64,000 nucleotides of DNA from Fistularia commersonii (GCA_037954325.1 JBBMNZ010000048.1:692501-756500); one strand, 5' to 3'. Positions 1-12,144 are shown, counted from the first letter of the stretch. Made by a program: numbers and translations. The notes: a model not told the origin generated them from the letters alone.

Positions 1-58
1 ATGATGACTTAATGTGTGTATGTGTGTATGTGTGTGTCTGTGTGTGTGTGAGTGTCTT

Positions 59-90
<32 letters not shown>

Positions 91-227
91 GCTCTTTTGG
101 TGGGGGAGGGGGGGTCGCGGACAGGGATTACCATTGGGCAAACACATGTGAATGAGTGGATGAGCTAGTGTTTGTTTGGTTGTGGATGCGTTTCGGCTAA
201 TGCTATTAGCACATCTATGATGAATTA

Positions 228-266
<39 letters not shown>

Positions 267-619
267 TTTTTTGTGTCTGTGTGAGTGTGTTCGTGTGTGT
301 ATGTGTGAGAGTTTGTTTAGGTGGGGGGGGGGGTACCAGGGCCCTTCGCGGAGGAGCAGTGGAGCGGAGAAGCAGAGGAATGGAGGAGTGGAGGTAATTT
401 TTCTTTTCTCAAAGGCAGAGGATGGGAAGTTTGGGGGCAGTAGGACGCCTTAGACCGGCCACTGTGAGCCTTCTCCAGATATAGATCCCCCGGACGTATG
501 ATTGGAGCTCCCGGACCATTGGGCACACACATGTGAATGAGTGGATGAGCTAATGTTTGTTTGGTAGTGGATGCATTTCGGCTAATGCTATTAGCACAGC
601 TATGATGAGTTAAGGTGTG

Positions 620-654
<35 letters not shown>

Positions 655-2671
655 TGTGTGTGTTTGTGTGTTTTTGTGTGTGTGTGAGTGTGTTTAGGTG
701 GGGGGGGGGTACCAGGGCCCATAGCGGAGGAGCGGTGGAGCTGAGAAGCGGAGGAGCGTAGTAGCGGAGGTATTGTTTCTCCTCTCAGAGGCGGGGAAGC
801 TTGGGAGCTATTAGCACAGCTATGATGACTTAAGGTGTGTTTGTGTGTGTGTGTTTGTGTGTTTGTGTGTTCTTGTGTGTGTGTGTGTGTGTGTGTGTTT
901 GTGTGTGTGGGGGGGGGGGCGCGGACAGGGGGTAGCTGGGCCTGGAGCGGATGAGCTGTGAAGCGGATGGAGGGCAGAAGCACGTCCCATAATTCTCCTG
1001 AGTCCAGCGGATCGGGAGTACCAGGGCCTATAGCGGAGGAGCGGTGGAGCGGAGAAGAGGACCATTGGGCACACACATGTGAATGAGTGGATGAGCTAAT
1101 GTTTGTTTGGTTGTGGATGCGTTTCGGCTAAAGCTATTAGCACAGCTATGAAGACTTAAGGTGTGTGTATGTGTGTATGTGTGTGTCTGTGTGTGTGTGA
1201 GTGTCTGTGTCTGTATGTGTGTGTGAGAGGCTCTTTTGGTGGGGGGGGGGGGGTCGCGGACAGGGAGTACCATTGGGCACACACATGTGAATGAGTGGAT
1301 GAGCGAATGTTTGTTTGGTTGTGGATGCGTTTCGGCTAATGGTATTAGCACAGCTCTGATGAGTTAAGATGTGTGTGTATGTGTGTTTGTGTGTTTTTGT
1401 GTGTGTGTGAGTGATTTTGTGTGAGAGTTTGTTTAGGTAGGGGGGGGGGGGGGAGTACCAGGGCCCATAGCCGAGGAGCGGTGGAGCTGAGAAGCGGAGG
1501 AGCAGAGGAGCGGAGGTAATGTTTCTTCTCTCAGAGGCGGAGCAGCTTGGGGGCAGCAGAACCCCTTAGACGGGCTAATGTGAGCATTCTTCGGACATAG
1601 ATCCCCCGAACGTATGATTGGAGCTCCCGGACCACTGGGCACACACATGTGAATGAGTGGATGAGCTAATGTTTGTTTGGTTGTGGATGCGTTTCGGCTA
1701 ATGCTATTAGCACAGCTATGATGAGTTAAGGTGTGTGTGTGTGTGTGTGAGTGTGTGTGTTTGTTTGTTTTTGTGTCTTTGTGAGTGTGTTCGTGTGTGT
1801 ATGTGTGAGAGTTTGTTTAAGTGGGGGGGGGGGATACCAGGGCCCATCACGGAGGAGCGGTGGAGCGGAGAAGCGGAGGAATGGAGGAGGTTAGGTAATT
1901 TTTCTCTTCTCAAAGGCAGAGGATGGGAAGTTTGGGTGCAGTAGGACGCCTTAGACCGGCCACTGTGAGCCTTCTCCAGATATAGATCCCCGGATGTATG
2001 ATTGGAGCTCCCGGACCATTGGGCACACACATGTGAATGAGTGGATGAGCTAATGTTTGTTTGGTAGTGGATGCATTTCGGCTAATGCTATTAGCACAGC
2101 TATGATGAGTTAAGGTGTGTGTGTGTGTGTGTGTGAGTGTGTGTGTATGTGTGTGTGTGTGTGTGTTTAGGTGGGGGGGGGTACCAGGGCCAATAGCGGA
2201 GGAGCGGTGGAGCTGAGAAGCGGAGAAGCGGAGGAGCATAGGAGTGGAGGTAATGTTTCTTCTCTCAGAGGCGGGGAAGCTTGGGGGCAGAAGAACCCCT
2301 TAGACGGCCTAATGTGAGCCTTCTCTGGAGATAGCTCCCCCAGACGTATGACCGGAGCTCCCAGACCTCTGGGCACATACATGTGAATGAGTGGATGAGC
2401 TAATGTTTGTGTGGTTGTGGATGCATTTCGGCTAATGCTTTTAGCACAGCTATGATGACTTAAGGTGTGTATGTGTGTCTGTGTGTGTGTGTGTCTTTGT
2501 GTGTGTGTGTGTGTGTGTTTGTGTGTTTGAAAGGCTCTTTTGGTGGGGGAGGGGGGGGTCGCGGACAGGGATTACCATTGGGAGCACACATGTGAATGAG
2601 TGGATGAGCTAATGTTTGTTTGGTTGTGGATGCGTTTCGGCTAATGCTATTAGCACATCTATGATGAATTA

Positions 2672-2710
<39 letters not shown>

Positions 2711-3074
2711 TGTGTGTGTGTGTTTGTTTTTTTTGTGTCTGTGTGAGTGTGTTCGTGTGTGTATGTGTGAGAGTTTGTTTAGGTGGGGGGGGGTACCAGG
2801 GCCCTTCGCGGAGGAGCGGTGGAGCGGAGAAGCGGAGGAATGGAGGAGTGGAGGTAATTTTTCTCTTCTTAAAGGCAGAGGATGTGAAGTTTGGGTGCAG
2901 TAGGACGCCTTAGACCGGCCACTGTGAGCCTTCTCCAGATATAGATCCCCCGGACGTATGATTGGAGCTCCCGGACCATTGGGCACACACATGTGAATGA
3001 GTGGATGAGCTAATGTTTGTTTGGTAGTGGATGCATTTCGGCTAATGCTATTAGCAAAGCTATGATGAGTTAAG

Positions 3075-3119
<45 letters not shown>

Positions 3120-3400
3120 CGCGTGTGTTTTTGTGTGTGTGTGAGTGTGTTTAGGTGGGGGGGGGGTACCAGGGCCCATAGCGGAGGAGCGGTGGAGCTG
3201 AGAAGCGGAGGAGCGGAGTAGCGGAGGTATTGTTTCTCCTCTCAGAGGCGGGGAAGCTTGGGAGCTATTAGCACAGCTATGATGACTTAAGGTGTGTGTG
3301 TGTGTGTGTGTTTGTGTGTTTGTGTGTTCTTGTGTGTGTGTGTGTGTGTGTTTGTGTGTTTGTGTGTGCGTTTGTGTATATGTGTGTGACAGTTTGTTTC

Positions 3401-3420
3401 GGGGGGGGGGGGGGGGGGGG
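3401..3420 (+). repeat. Longest homoguanine run (20 G)
   Basis: Nearly every satellite unit has a G run just downstream of its GT tract. This one is 20 consecutive G, directly after AGTTTGTTTC. Runs of this type are candidates for G-quadruplex formation and are also prone to length error in sequencing. Confidence 0.9.
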
Positions 3421-5463
3421 CGCGGACAGGGGGTAGCTGGGCCTGGAGCGGATGAGCTGTGAAGCGGATGGAGCGCAGAAGCACGTCCCATAATTCTCCT
3501 GAGTCCGGCGGATCGGGAGTACCAGGGCCTATAGCGGAGGAGCGGTGGAGCGGATAAGCGGACCATTGGGCACACACATGTGAATGAGTGGATGAGCTAA
3601 TGTTTGTTTGGTTGTGGATGCGTTTCGGCTAATGCTATTAGCACAGCTATGATGGAGCGGAGAAGCGGAGGAATGGAGGAGTGGAGGTAATTTTTCTCTT
3701 CTTAAAGGCAGAGGATGTGAAGTTTGGGTGCAGTAGGACGCCTTAGACCGGCCACTGTGAGCCTTCTCCAGATATAGATCCCCCGGACGTATGATTGGAG
3801 CTCCCGGACCATTGGGCACACACATGTGAATGAGTGGATGAGCTAATGTTTGTTTGGTAGTGGATGCATTTCGGCTAATGCTATTAGCAAAGCTATGATG
3901 AGTTAAGGTGTGTTTGTGTGTATGTGTGTGTGTGTGTGCGCGCGTGTGTGGGCGCGTGTGTTTTTGTGTGTGTGTGAGTGTGTTTAGGTGGGGGGGGGGG
4001 GTACCAGGGCCCATAGCGGAGGAGCGGTGGAGCTGAGAAGCGGAGGAGCGGAGTAGCGGAGGTATTGTTTCTCCTCTCAGAGGCGGGGAAGCTTGGGAGC
4101 TATTAGCACAGCTATGATGACTTAAGGTGTGTGTGTGTGTGTGTGTTTGTGTGTTTGTGTGTTCTTGTGTGTGTGTGTGTGTGTGTGTGTGTTTGTGTGT
4201 GCGTTTGTGTATATGTGTGTGACAGTTTGTTTAGGTGGGGGGGGGGGGGGGGGCGCGGACAGGGGGTAGCTGGGCCTGGAGCGGATGAGCTGTGAAGCAG
4301 ATGGAGCGCAGAAGCACGTCCCATAATTCTCCTGAGTCCGGCGGATCGGGAGTACCAGGGCCTATAGCGGAGGAGCGGTGGAGCGGAGAAGCGGACCATT
4401 GGGCACACACATGTGAATGAGTTGATGAGCTAATGTTTGTTTGGTTGTGGATGCGTTTCGGCTAATGCTATTAGCACAACTATGATGACTTAATGTGTGT
4501 ATGTGTGTCAGTGTGTGTGTGTGTGTGTGAGTGTCTTTGTGTATGTGTGTGATAGTTTGTTTTGGTGGGGGGGGGGGGGGGGGCGGTCGCGGACACGGAC
4601 TACCAGGGCGCACACATGTGAATGAGTAGATGAGCTAATGTTTGTTTGGTTGTGGATGCGTTTCGGCTAATGCTATTAGCACAGCTATGCTGACTTAATG
4701 TGTGTATGTGTGTCAGTGTGTGTGTGTGTGTGAGTGTCTTTATGTATGTGTGTGACAATTTGTTTTGGTGGGGGGGGGGGACACGGAGTACCAGGGCGCA
4801 CACATGTGAATGAGTGGATGAGCTAATGTTTGTTTGGTTGTGGATGCGTTTCGGCTAAAGCTATTAGCACAGCTATGAAGACTTAAGGTGTGTGTATGTG
4901 TGTATGTGTGTGTCTGTGTGTGTGTGAGTGTCTTTGTGTGTGTGTGTGTGTGTGAGAGGCTCTTTTGGTGGGGGGGGGAGGGTCGCGTACAGGGAGTACC
5001 ATTGGGCACACACATGTGAATGAGTGGATGAGCGAATGTTTGTTTGGTTGTGGATGCGTTTCGGCTAATGCTATTAGCACAGCTATGATGAGTTAAGGTG
5101 TGTGTGTATGTGTGTTTGTGTGTTTGTGTGTTTTTGTGTGTGTGTGAGTGATTTTGTGTGAGAGTTTGTTTAGGTGGGGGGGGGGGGGAGTACCAGGGCC
5201 CATAGCGGAGGAGCGGTGGAGCTGAGAAGCGGAGGAGCAGAGGAGCGAAGGTAATGTTTCTTCTCTCAGAGGCGGAGCAGCTTGGGGGCAGCAGAACCCC
5301 TTAGACGGGCTAATGTGAGCATTCTCCGGACATAGATCCCCCGAACGTATGATTGGAGCTCCCGGACCACTGGGCACACACATTGGAATGAGTGGATGAG
5401 CTAATGTTTGTTTGGTTGTGGATGTGTTTCGGCTAATGCTATTAGCACAGCTATGATGAGTTA

Positions 5464-5500
<37 letters not shown>

Positions 5501-5840
5501 TTTGTTTTTGTGTCTTTGTGAGTGTGTTCGTGTGTGTATGTGTGAGAGTTTGTTTAGGTGGGGCGGGGGGTACCAGGGCCCATCGCGGAGGAGCGGTGGA
5601 GCGGAGAAGCGGAGGAATGGAGGAGCGGAGGTAATGTTTCTCTTCTCAAAGGCATTTTGGGTGCAGTAGGACGCCTTAGACCGGCCACTGTGAGCCTTCT
5701 CCAGATATAGATCCCCCGGATGTATGATTGGAGCTCCCGGACCATTGGGCACACACATGTGAATGAGTGGATGAGCTAATGTTTGTTTGGTAGTGGATGC
5801 GTTTCGGCTAATGCTATTAGCACAGCTATGATGAGTTAAG

Positions 5841-5911
<71 letters not shown>

Positions 5912-7005
5912 TGTGTGTGTTTATGTGTTTTTGTGTGTGTGTAAGTGTGTTTAGGTGGGGGGGGGGGTACCAGGGCCAATAGCGGAGGAGCGGTGGAGCT
6001 GAGAAGCGGAGGAGCAGAGGAGCGGAGGTAATGTTTCTTCTCTCAGAGGTGGGGAAGCTTGGGGGCAGAAGAACCCCTTAGACGGCCTAATGTGAGTCTT
6101 CTCTGGAGATAGCTCCCCCAGACGTATGACCGGAGCTCCCAGACCTCTGGGCACATACATGTGAATGAGTGGATGAGCTAATGTTTGTTTGGTTGTGGAT
6201 GCGTTTCGGCTAATGCTATTAGCACAGCTATGCTGACTTAATGTGTGTATGTGTGTCAGTGTGTGTGTGTGTGTGAGTGTTTTTGTGTATGTGTGTGATA
6301 GTTTGTTTTGGTGGGGGGGCGGACACGGAGTACCAGAGCGAGCACATGTGAATGAGTGGATGAGCTAATGTTTGTTTGGTTGTGGATGCGTTTCGGCTAA
6401 AGCTATTAGCACAGCTATGAAGACTTAAGGTGTGTGTATGGCTGTGTCTGTGTGTGTGTGAGTGTCTTTGTTTGTGTGTGTGTGTGTGAGAGGCTCTTTT
6501 GGTGGGGGGGGGGTCGCGGACAGGGAGTACCATTGGGCACACACATGTGAATGAGTGGATGAGCGAATGTTTGTTTGGTTGTGGATGCGTTTCGGCTAAT
6601 GCTATTAGCACAGCTATGATGAGTTAAGGTGTGTGTGTATGTGTGTTTGTGTGTTTGTGTGTTTTTGTGTGTGTGTGAGTGATTTTGTGTGAGAGTTTGT
6701 TTAGGTAGGGGGGGGTGGGGGGGGGAGTACCAGGGCCCATAGCGGAGGAGCGGTGGAGCTGAGAAGCGGAGGAGCAGAGGAGCGGTGGTAATGTTTCTTC
6801 TCTCAGAGGCGGAGCAGCTTGGGGGCAGCAGAACCCCTTAGACGGGCTAATGTGAGCATTCTCCGGAAATAGATCCCCCGAACGTATGATTGGAGCTCCC
6901 GGACCACTGGGCACACACATGTGAATGAGTGGATGAGCTAATGTTTGTTTGGTTGTGGATGCGTTTCGGCTAATGCTATTAGCACAGCTATGATGAGTTA
7001 AGGTG

Positions 7006-7059
<54 letters not shown>

Positions 7060-8649
7060 TGTCTTTGTGTGTGTTTGTGTGTTTTTGTGTGTGTGTGAGT
7101 GTGTTTAGGTGGGGGGGGGGTACCAGGGCCAATAGCGGAGGAGCGGTGGAGCTGAGAAGCGGAGGAGCAGAGGAGCGGAGGTAATGTTTCTTCTCTCAGA
7201 GGCGGGGAAGCTTGGGGGCAGAAGAACCCCTTAGACGGCCTAATGTGAGCCTTCTCTGGAGATAGCTCCCCCAGACGTATGACCGAAGCTCCCAGACCTC
7301 TGGGCACATACATGTGAATGAGTGGATGAGCTAGTGTTTGTGGTTGTGGATGCGTTTCGGCTAATGCTTTTAGCACAGCTATGATGACTTAAGGTGTGTA
7401 TGCGTGTCTGTGTGTGTGTGTGTGTGAGTGTCTTTGTGTATGTGTGTGATAGTTTCTTTTGGTGGGGGGGGGTCGCGGACAGGGAGTACCAGGGCACACA
7501 CATGTGAATGAGTGGATGAGCTAATGTTTGTTTGGTTGTGGATGCGTTTTGGCTAATGCTATTAGCACAGCTATGAAGACTTAAAGTGTGTGTATGTGTG
7601 TATGTGTGTGTCTGTGTGTGTGTGTGAGTGTCTTTGTGTGTGTGTGTGTGTGTGAGAGGCTCTTTTGGTGGGGGGGGGTGTCGCGGACAGGGAGTACCAG
7701 GGCCAAGAGCGGATGAGCTGAGGAGCGGAGGAAGGCAGAAGCTCGGCCCGTGATTCGCTTATGTCCAGCGGTTCGGGAATTCCAGGGCCCAAAGCAGAGG
7801 AGCAGTGGAGCTGAGAAGCGGAGGAGCGGAGGTGATGTTTATTCTCTCAGAGGCAGGGAAGCTTGGGGGTAGCAGAACCCCTTAGATGGGCTAATGTGAG
7901 CATTCTCCAGACATAGATCCTCCGGTCGTATGATTGGAGCTGCCGGACCATTGGGCACACACATGTGAATGAGTGGATGAGCTAATGTTTGTTTGGTTGT
8001 GGATGCGTTTCGGCTAATGCTATTAGCACAGCTATGATCAGTTAAGGTCTGTGTGTATGTGTGTGTGTGTTTGGGTGTGTGTGTGTGTCTGTGTGTGTGT
8101 GTGAGAGTTTGTTTAGGTGGGGGGGGTTGCGGACAGGGAGTACCAAGGCCTCGAGCGGATGAGCTGAGGAGCAGAGCAGGGCAGAAGCCCGGCCCGTGAT
8201 TCCCTTATATCCAGCGGTTCGGGAGTTCCAGGGCCCAAAGCGGAAAGGCGGAGGAGTGGAGAAGCGGAGGAGTGGAGGAGAGCAGAAGCACGTCACGCAA
8301 TTCTCCTGAGTTCGCAGGATCAGGAGTACCAGGGCCCATAGCGGAGGAGCGGAGGTGTTGAGAAGCGGAGGAGCAGAGGAGCGATATTATATTTCTCTTC
8401 TCAAAGGCGGGGAAGCTTGGGGGCAGCAGGATCCCTTAGACCGGCCAATGTGTGCCTTCTCCGAACATAGATGCCCCGGACGTATGCCCGGAGCTCCCAG
8501 ACCTCTGGGCACATACATGTGAATGAGTGGATGAGCTAATGTTTGTTTGGTTGTGGATGCGTTTCGGCTAATGCTATCAGCACAGCTATGATGACTTAAG
8601 GTGTGTGTGTGTGTGTGTTTTTGTGTGTTTGTGTGTTCTTGTGTGTGTG

Positions 8650-8681
<32 letters not shown>

Positions 8682-8739
8682 CGTTTGTGTATATGTGTGT
8701 GACAGTTTGTTTAGGTGGGGGGGGGCCGCGGACAGGGGG

Positions 8740-8763
8740 TTAGGGTTAGGGTTAGGGTTAGGG
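8740..8763 (+). repeat. Short interstitial telomere-type repeat, (TTAGGG)4
   Basis: Four perfect vertebrate telomere hexamers follow GGACAGGGGG and are followed by TTAAC. They occupy the place where other units continue with GGGAGTACCAGGGCC, so the hexamers interrupt a satellite unit. No other run of this motif was seen in the window. Confidence 0.9.
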
Positions 8764-8990
8764 TTAACAAGGCCCATAGCGGAGGAACGGTGAAGCGGAG
8801 AAGCAGAGGAGCGGAGGAGCGGAGGTAATGTTTCTCTTCTCAAACGCAGAGGAGGGGAAGTTTGGGGGCAGCAGGGCGCCTTAGACTGGCCAATGTGAGC
8901 CTTCTCTAGGACATAGGTCCCCCGGACGGATGATTCGAGCTCCCGGACCATTGGGCACACACATGTGCATGAGTGGATGAGCTAATGTTT

Positions 8991-8995
8991 GTTTG
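8991..8995 (+). repeat. Target site duplication GTTTG, left copy
   Basis: The satellite consensus reads GCTAATGTTTGTTTGGTTGTGG. The left flank of the copia element ends in GTTTG and the right flank (13823-13827) restarts with GTTTGGTTGTGG, so the 5 bp GTTTG are duplicated, the usual size for Ty1/copia integration. Confidence 0.88.
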
Positions 8996-9351
8996 ATTTG
9001 AGATAGGTGATCTCATTAGTTTTATTTGAGTTTACATTCTAGTATACATATGTGGTATTTGTATATACTCTCAGGAAATGTATGGCACTTTATGACAAGG
9101 TTTGGGACTTGTTTTAGTTTTTCGCGACTGTTCAGCTAACTTGACGTTAACTTCTACGTCAGTGTTTTCTTTTTTGGTATAGCGCTGCTGGCGGGAATTT
9201 TCCCTCACTCTGTACTGTACATGTCCCATGGCTAACCGATGTTGATTCCCGGAGCTGTGAAGAAGAAAATAAAAGACGATTCAAACAAGGCAAACTTGTG
9301 AATTCCTTCCGAAACATGGAAAACGAAGAAGCTGCAAACTTAAACGCAACA
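8996..9351 (+). repeat. 5' LTR of copia-A copy 1
   Basis: 356 bp, the same length as the 3' LTR and as the LTRs of the other two family A copies. Its first bases read ATTTGAGATAG where other copies have TGTTGAGATAG, so the terminal TG is mutated. It ends in GCAACA, keeping the expected CA. An AATAAA polyadenylation signal lies at 9268-9273. The 3' end carries the ATG and first 12 codons of gag (9316 onward). Confidence 0.93.
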
Positions 9352-10650
9352 GGTTATGGGCCCAGGCTACGAACAAAAGGAGGAAGATGGCAACGTTTGG
9401 TTGCCGATGGAGACGAAAACAACTACGAGCTTTGGGAAGTAAAGTTTCTGGGACACATGCGACTTGAAGGTTTGAAAGAGACAATTCTTTCAACTGTTGA
9501 GCCCGACCCAGGTAAAAATGCAGAATGCTACGCTGAGCTTATCCAGTTCCTCGATGATAAAAGTCTATCATTGGTAATGAGGGAAGCCGCAGATGACGGT
9601 CGAAAAGCTTTGAAAATATTACGGGATCATTATGCCAGCCAGGGTAAGCCCAGAATTATTTCCCTGTACAGCGAACTATGCTCACTCAAGAAGGAACCCG
9701 ACGAAACAATAACAGATTACATTATCAGAGCAGAAAAGGCAGTCACCGCTCCGAGAAACACAAAACAGGTGATAAGTGATGAGCTGATGATCGCTATGGT
9801 TATGAAAGGGCTTCCAGAACCATACAAGCCCTTCGTCATTCATGTAACTCAGAGCAGTGAAGAAATGACGTTTATTCAGTTCAAGAGTAAACTAAGAAGT
9901 TATGAAGAGACTGAAAAGTTTGACAGCAAAACCAAATCAGACAATGTCATGAAAGTGGACATGTCAACCGTGATCTGCTATGGATGTGGAAACCGTGGCC
10001 ATATGTCAAAAGCTTGTCACCAAAAATCAGGGCCAAAATGGTGCAGCTATCACAGAAGCGCAACCCACACCGATGAGACATGCAGAAGAAAATCCAAGCC
10101 CAAAGAAGACTCGGTCAAACAAAACACAGACATCCAAGACAAAGATAAGGAAGATGAGCAAACTTTTGTATTCAAGGTCAGTCAAAAAGTCCCTCCGGAA
10201 AATATCAGAAAAAATGGACTGATGGTAGACTGTGGCGCTACATCACACATCATAACACAAGAAGACAAATTCACAAGATTTGATGAGTTTTTCAACCCAA
10301 ACAAACATTACATGGAGCTAGCAGACGGGACCAGAAGAAACAAAGTGGCACTAAAAAGAGGTGATGCAGAAGTGTTACTCCAGGACATTGAAGGAAAACC
10401 TGTCCTGGTAACCTTAAGGGGAGCCTTATTCATCCCATCATATCCTCAGGACTTCATATCGGTGAAGGCAGCCACAGCTGATGGAGCCAGCGTGATATTC
10501 AAAGAAGGAGAGAACAGATTCATAACCAAAGAAGGAACAATTTTCAGCATTGAGGAATGTGACAGACTCTACTACATAAGAACGGTAAATTATCAACAAC
10601 TTTATGATGATACAGTAAATGACATGATGTCCAGGGATAAAGTAAACTGA
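9316..10650 (+). pseudogene. Copia-A copy 1: gag and protease segment
   Basis: Gag of about 220 residues contains the UBN2/copia gag signature ELIQFLDDKSLSLVMREAA and DYIIRAEKAVTA. A CCHC zinc knuckle (C-X2-C-X4-H-X4-C) lies at 9976-10017 and is followed by a second Cys/His cluster (WCSYHRS...HTDETC). The protease active site at 10228-10236 reads Asp-Cys-Gly followed by ATSH, where Asp-Ser/Thr-Gly is the textbook form; copy 3 has the same residues, so this is a family trait and not private decay. The segment ends at a TGA that is TTA in copy 3. Confidence 0.9.
9352..9366 (+). other. Primer-binding site, initiator Met tRNA internal type
   Basis: GGTTATGGGCCCAGG begins directly after the LTR. 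It is complementary to the anticodon stem-loop of vertebrate initiator Met tRNA (CUGGGCCCAUAACC), not to the tRNA 3' end. Drosophila copia is known to use such a 5' half-tRNA primer. The same 15 bases follow the LTR at 53826-53840 and at 59526-59540. Confidence 0.85.
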
Positions 10651-10734
10651 ACTTGTGATGTCAAAACATGGCATGAGATTATGAGACACCGCAATGTAAA
10701 AGATGTATTAAAATGACCAAACTTAGTCGAGGGT

Positions 10735-11955
10735 ATGAAGATTACAGGTCAGACCAAGGTAGACTGTAACGTATGCACAGAGGGAAAATTCACAAATAGC
10801 AGAAACAGGCAAGCTGATGCAAAAGCTGATGCACCCCTAAAAATGGTACACGCTGACTTATCAGGCCCGATTGAACCAGCTGGTCAAGAAGGGCATAAGT
10901 ATGTCATTTCATTCACAGATGATTATTCAGGGGCAGTATTTGTATATTTTCTCAAATACAAGAGTGAAGCTACATTAGCAACAGAGAAGTTCCTTGCTGA
11001 CAGTGCAGCGTATGGTCGTGTCAAATGTATCAGGTCAGACAACGGGACTGAATTCACAGGAAATGCTTTTCAATCTCTTCTAAGGGAGAAAGGCATAAGA
11101 CATGAAACATCATCCCCATACTCTCCCCATCAAAATGGGACAGCAGAAAGATAATGGAGGACCCTTTTTGAAATGGCAAGGTGTATGCTAATAGAAAAAG
11201 GATTACCAAAGGTTTTGTGGCCTTATGCTGTCCAGACCGCTGCCCATATTCGAAATAGATGCTACAATGACAGACTCGAAAATACCCCATACTTCATGTT
11301 AACAGGGAGAAAGCCAAATCTCTCAAAAATGTGGATATTCGGAACTGAGTGTTCTGCATACAAACATGACACTAAGAAATTAGATCCCAGATGTGAAAGA
11401 GGAATATTTGTGGGATACAGTAAGAAAAGCCCTTCATACCTGGTCTATAATCCACTTACAGAAAAAGTGGCAAAACAGAGACTGGTGAAATTGATCAAAA
11501 AGGGAAGAATTGAACAACAAACACAAACTGATGATTATGAGACAGAAATCCAGGGATATGAAGGCACAGATTCTACAGATGAAACCAGTATTGCTGTGTC
11601 ACAAAGTGAAAATAAAACAGACAACCATATACAAAATGAGGATGAGAGTACTAACGCAGATGTGTCACATGACGAAGAAACAGCAGAAAATGTCCAAAAT
11701 GAAAAAGAGACGAGGTCAGACATAAAACCCAGATATAATCAAACCAGTCGCTATCCTAGACGAAAAAGGGTCGTTCCAAGGTATTTAGAGGATGATCAGA
11801 CAGACTATATTAACAATGATAAAAATCATACAACTATTGATTACTGTTACAGGACTGTGTGCGGAGTCCCACAGAATTATAGTGAAGCACTGAAGTCACC
11901 ACTGGCACCCGGGTGGAATTGTGCCATGAGGGAAGAGATTGACTCGATTAAATAG
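10735..11955 (+). pseudogene. Copia-A copy 1: integrase segment
   Basis: The zinc-binding HHCC region spans the stop at 10714: a WHEI...H part lies upstream and C-X2-C (CNVC) lies downstream. The second upstream motif is degraded here (HRN in place of HCN). The catalytic D,D35E triad is visible: Asp 10855-10857 (HADLSGP), Asp 11038-11040 (RSDNGTE) and Glu 11146-11148 (NGTAER), with exactly 35 residues between the last two. A TAA at 11152 lies two codons after the catalytic Glu. The C-terminal part contains the copia GKKP-like box (GRKPNLSKMWIFG) and an acidic linker rich in Glu, Asp and Asn leading to RT. Confidence 0.9.
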
Positions 11956-12144
11956 AATGACACATTTGAACTGACAACTTTACCTGAAGGGAGAAAAGTA
12001 ATTGGAGGAAAATGGGTATTTGCCCTTAAAGAAAATGCTGAAGGAGGACAAATATTTAAGGCCAGATATGTAGCTAAGGGTTACAATCAAACAGAAGCCA
12101 TAGACTACTATGGAACTTTTGCACCGACAGCTAACATTACATCA

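Larger units (their letters stand above)
1..8990. repeat. GT/G-rich composite satellite array A
   Basis: About 25 head-to-tail units. A full unit has this order: a block around TGGATGCGTTTCGGCTAATG, then CTATTAGCACAGCTATGATG, then an interrupted (TG)n tract, a run of 8-20 G, a block containing GTACCAGGGCCCATAGCGG and GAGCGG repeats, a block with GACATAGATCCCCCGG, and finally GGCACACACATGTGAATGAG. Units come in two size classes, about 370-400 bp and about 190-210 bp; the short ones lack the middle blocks. The GT tracts vary in length and interruption from unit to unit, while the flanking words are conserved. The open frames here encode Cys-Val runs on the plus strand and Thr-His runs on the minus strand. 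They are by-products of the repeat and I do not call them genes. Confidence 0.9.

Noticed and set aside
9352..9366. Fragment of a tRNA gene
   Set aside because: Only 15 bases match the anticodon stem-loop, in reverse complement, placed directly after an LTR in three elements; this is a primer-binding site.
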